From: an uncultured Eubacteriales bacterium
Lineage (GTDB): Bacteria; Bacillota; Clostridia; Oscillospirales; CAG-272
Length of the DNA stretch: 6,820 bases
Reading direction: 5' to 3'
NCBI GenBank assembly: GCA_900544985.1
Contig: UQXK01000065.1
Span: forward strand, 1-6,820
Shown here: piece after piece, positions 5,213-6,820 of the stretch
Position numbering within the stretch: the first letter of the stretch is position 1
Layout: each line of letters starts with the position of its first letter
The notes under the pieces: generated by a model
The model's database searches: none
Seen by the model: only the letters and a program-made list of their open reading frames with translations
What the model was told of the DNA's origin: nothing
Position numbers and translations under genes: made by a program

Positions 5213-6685
5213 ATGAGCAATATATACCGCGACATTGCAACACGTACGTCCGGGGATATCTACATAGGCGTTGTCGGACCGGTCAGGACGGGCAAATCGA
5301 CATTTATCAAAAAATTTATGGAGACGCTTATAGTTCCGAACATACAGAACGATTACGATAAAAAGCGCGCAAAAGACGAGATGCCCCAATCCGCCGCAGG
5401 AAAGACCGTCATGACAACGGAACCTAAATTTATTCCCGACGAAGCCGTAAATGTAACGCTTGACGGCGGCGAAGAATTTTCCTGCAAGATGATAGACTGT
5501 GTCGGCTATATCGTACCGGAAGCGCTCGGAAATTACGAAAACGGAGAAGTGAGAATGGTTATGACTCCGTGGTCGGACGAGAGTATGCCGTTTGACCGTG
5601 CGGCGGAGATAGGAACCGAAAAAGTCATACGCGAGCACGCGACCATAGGCATACTTGTCACTTGCGACGGGTCTTTCGGAGACATCAAACGATCGAACTA
5701 CGAAGCGGCAGAGGCGAGAGTTGCGTCCGAGCTCCACGAGATAAACAAGCCGTTTGCAATAGTTCTGAATTCCGCGCACCCGGAAAGCGCGGAAGCTATA
5801 TCCCTTGCGCTCGAACTCGAAGAGAAATACAAAGCGCCCGTAGCTCTTATCAACTGCCTCGAAATGGACAGAGAGGACATAGGGCACATATTGGAGCTTG
5901 TGCTGATGGAATTTCCCGTCACGGAGATAAAAGTCGATTTTCCTCCGTTCATATCCTCTCTTTCTCCCGCACATCCAATATATAAAAGCATAAGCGAAAG
6001 CATAATAGAATGCGCAAAGAATATACGCGTTGCGGGAGATGTTTCTAAATGTTTTGCCTCGGCTTCCGAAAATGAAAATATAAAAAATGCAGTTATTTCA
6101 AAGCTCGATCTCGGAACGGGAAGCGCCAACATCACGGTAAACGCCGCCGACGGACTTTTCTACAATATTATAAGCGATATAACAGGGCTTGATATCGCAG
6201 ATGATGCGGCTCTTATGGATATGATATCCGAATTTTCTGCCGCAAAGAAGAAATACGACAAAGTCTCCGCCGCTCTCGAAGAGGTAAACGCCACCGGATA
6301 CGGAATCGTAGTTCCCGATCTGTACGATTTAAAGCTCGAAGAGCCGGAGATAGTCAAAAAATCCGGCGGATACGGTGTCAAACTCCGTGCGTCCGCGCCT
6401 TCTATACACATGATACGCGCCGATATAACAACAGAGGTTTCCCCGATAGTCGGAACGGAAGCGCAGTCCGAAGAGCTTGTCAATTTCCTCTTGCAGGAAT
6501 TTGAAACAGACCCGCAGAAAATATGGGAAACAAATATGTTCGGCAAATCTTTATATGAGCTTGTGAACGAAGGACTTCACACAAAGCTCTCCCATATGCC
6601 GGAGGACGCGCGCGCACGCCTTTCCGAAACTTTACAGCGCGTTATAAACGAGGGCGCAGGCGGTCTTGTCTGCATAATTCTTTGA
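5213..6685 (+). CDS. spoIVA: Stage IV sporulation protein A, coat-basement ATPase
   Basis: SpoIVA polymerises around the forespore using ATP hydrolysis and forms the base layer of the spore coat. It is anchored by the small peptide SpoVM. The 490-residue length is close to the 492 of B. subtilis. The N-terminal P-loop domain shows the Walker A motif GPVRTGKST (22-30, K28), the sensor threonines T68-T69 in TTEPKF, and the Walker B-like D95 in DCVGY. The C-terminal region is well conserved, with APSIHMIRADI, GTEAQSEELV, and the end NEGAGGLVCIIL that in this family serves polymerisation and SpoVM binding. The start at 5213 has GGGAGG (5199-5204) 8 nt upstream and yields the conserved N-terminus. 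An in-frame ATG at 5147 would lie inside the sigma-E promoter and is rejected. No spoVM is seen nearby. The gene stands alone with its own terminator and is flanked by inverted repeat copies. Confidence 0.98.
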   Translation: MSNIYRDIATRTSGDIYIGVVGPVRTGKSTFIKKFMETLIVPNIQNDYDKKRAKDEMPQSAAGKTVMTTEPKFIPDEAVNVTLDGGEEFSCKMIDCVGYIVPEALGNYENGEVRMVMTPWSDESMPFDRAAEIGTEKVIREHATIGILVTCDGSFGDIKRSNYEAAEARVASELHEINKPFAIVLNSAHPESAEAISLALELEEKYKAPVALINCLEMDREDIGHILELVLMEFPVTEIKVDFPPFISSLSPAHPIYKSISESIIECAKNIRVAGDVSKCFASASENENIKNAVISKLDLGTGSANITVNAADGLFYNIISDITGLDIADDAALMDMISEFSAAKKKYDKVSAALEEVNATGYGIVVPDLYDLKLEEPEIVKKSGGYGVKLRASAPSIHMIRADITTEVSPIVGTEAQSEELVNFLLQEFETDPQKIWETNMFGKSLYELVNEGLHTKLSHMPEDARARLSETLQRVINEGAGGLVCIIL

Positions 6686-6696
6686 TATGGTGAAAA

Positions 6697-6820
6697 ATAA
6701 AAAGCACGGCACCGCCGTGCTTTTTTGTGTGATCATTGAATGTTGGGGTTTCCGCCCCAAACCCTGACACAAGAAACTTTTCGAGAAAAGTTTCTTGGAA
6801 CTTCAAAAGCTTCGCCAAAA
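6697..6820 (-). repeat. Dispersed structured repeat, copy C (inverted, reaches window edge)
   Basis: Read on the minus strand from 6820 it gives TTTTGGCG, a leader ending GAAGTTCC, hairpin 1 (a stem of about 12-13 bp, 6770-6782 with 6785-6797), GGGTTTGGGG, hairpin 2 (6743-6748 with 6755-6760), and the terminator stem at 6701-6723. The order and spacing match copy A. Hairpin 1 has different stem bases that remain paired. It carries no coding sequence. The outer end may extend past the window. Confidence 0.75.
6701..6726 (+). terminator. Strong terminator of spoIVA, also the end stem of repeat copy C
   Basis: AAAGCACGGC (6701-6710) pairs perfectly with GCCGTGCTTT (6714-6723) around ACC, with a T run to 6726. 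It starts 15 bp past the spoIVA stop. The minus strand also ends in a T run, so it can act in both directions. The same GYACGGC/GCCGTGC stem ends repeat copy A, so the repeat seems to supply the terminator. Confidence 0.9.

Noticed and set aside
5051..5974. 307-codon open frame on the minus strand opposite spoIVA
   Set aside because: It is antisense to a certain spoIVA gene. Its product is rich in Arg, Phe, Tyr and Cys with no domain pattern, as expected of a shadow frame.
1..6820. A new multi-gene defence, secretion or biosynthetic system
   Set aside because: All five full genes belong to recognised families and appear to be separately transcribed. No set of unknown co-directed genes exists in the window.

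Overview
The window looks like chromosomal DNA of an endospore-forming member of the Clostridia, probably an uncultured or gut-type lineage. The sporulation proteins SpoIVA and SpoVT and the c-di-AMP receptor DarA are near full-length matches to known Firmicutes families. Promoters, AGGAGG-type ribosome binding sites and T-tailed hairpin terminators also fit. No species can be named from the sequence alone.

Layout from left to right. Positions 1-52 are the end of an IS3-family insertion sequence, with the first bases of its transposase orfA on the minus strand. Four minus-strand genes follow, each apparently transcribed alone: a 680-residue BspA-type leucine-rich-repeat lipoprotein (73-2115), spoVT (2345-2896), darA (3132-3461) and an AEC-family transporter (3833-4753). 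Sigma-A-type promoters are visible for the lipoprotein, darA and the transporter. Hairpin terminators follow spoVT, darA and the transporter. The lipoprotein gene runs directly into the IS end. A divergent, hairpin-rich intergenic region (4754-5212) then leads to plus-strand spoIVA (5213-6685), which has a good sigma-E-type promoter and a strong terminator.

The least ordinary part is a dispersed structured repeat. One full copy lies upstream of spoIVA, a truncated copy abuts the spoIVA promoter, and an inverted copy lies downstream of spoIVA and runs off the window. The two long copies keep the same hairpin-hairpin-terminator order. One stem carries compensatory base-pair changes, which points to selection on structure.

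Functionally, spoIVA (mother-cell coat basement layer) and spoVT (forespore regulator) belong to sporulation, and darA to c-di-AMP signalling. The transporter and the lipoprotein have no visible link to them. No defence system, CRISPR array, tRNA, rRNA or complete mobile element is present. I found no complete new multi-gene system. The repeat family and the self-masking IS end are the observations most worth following.
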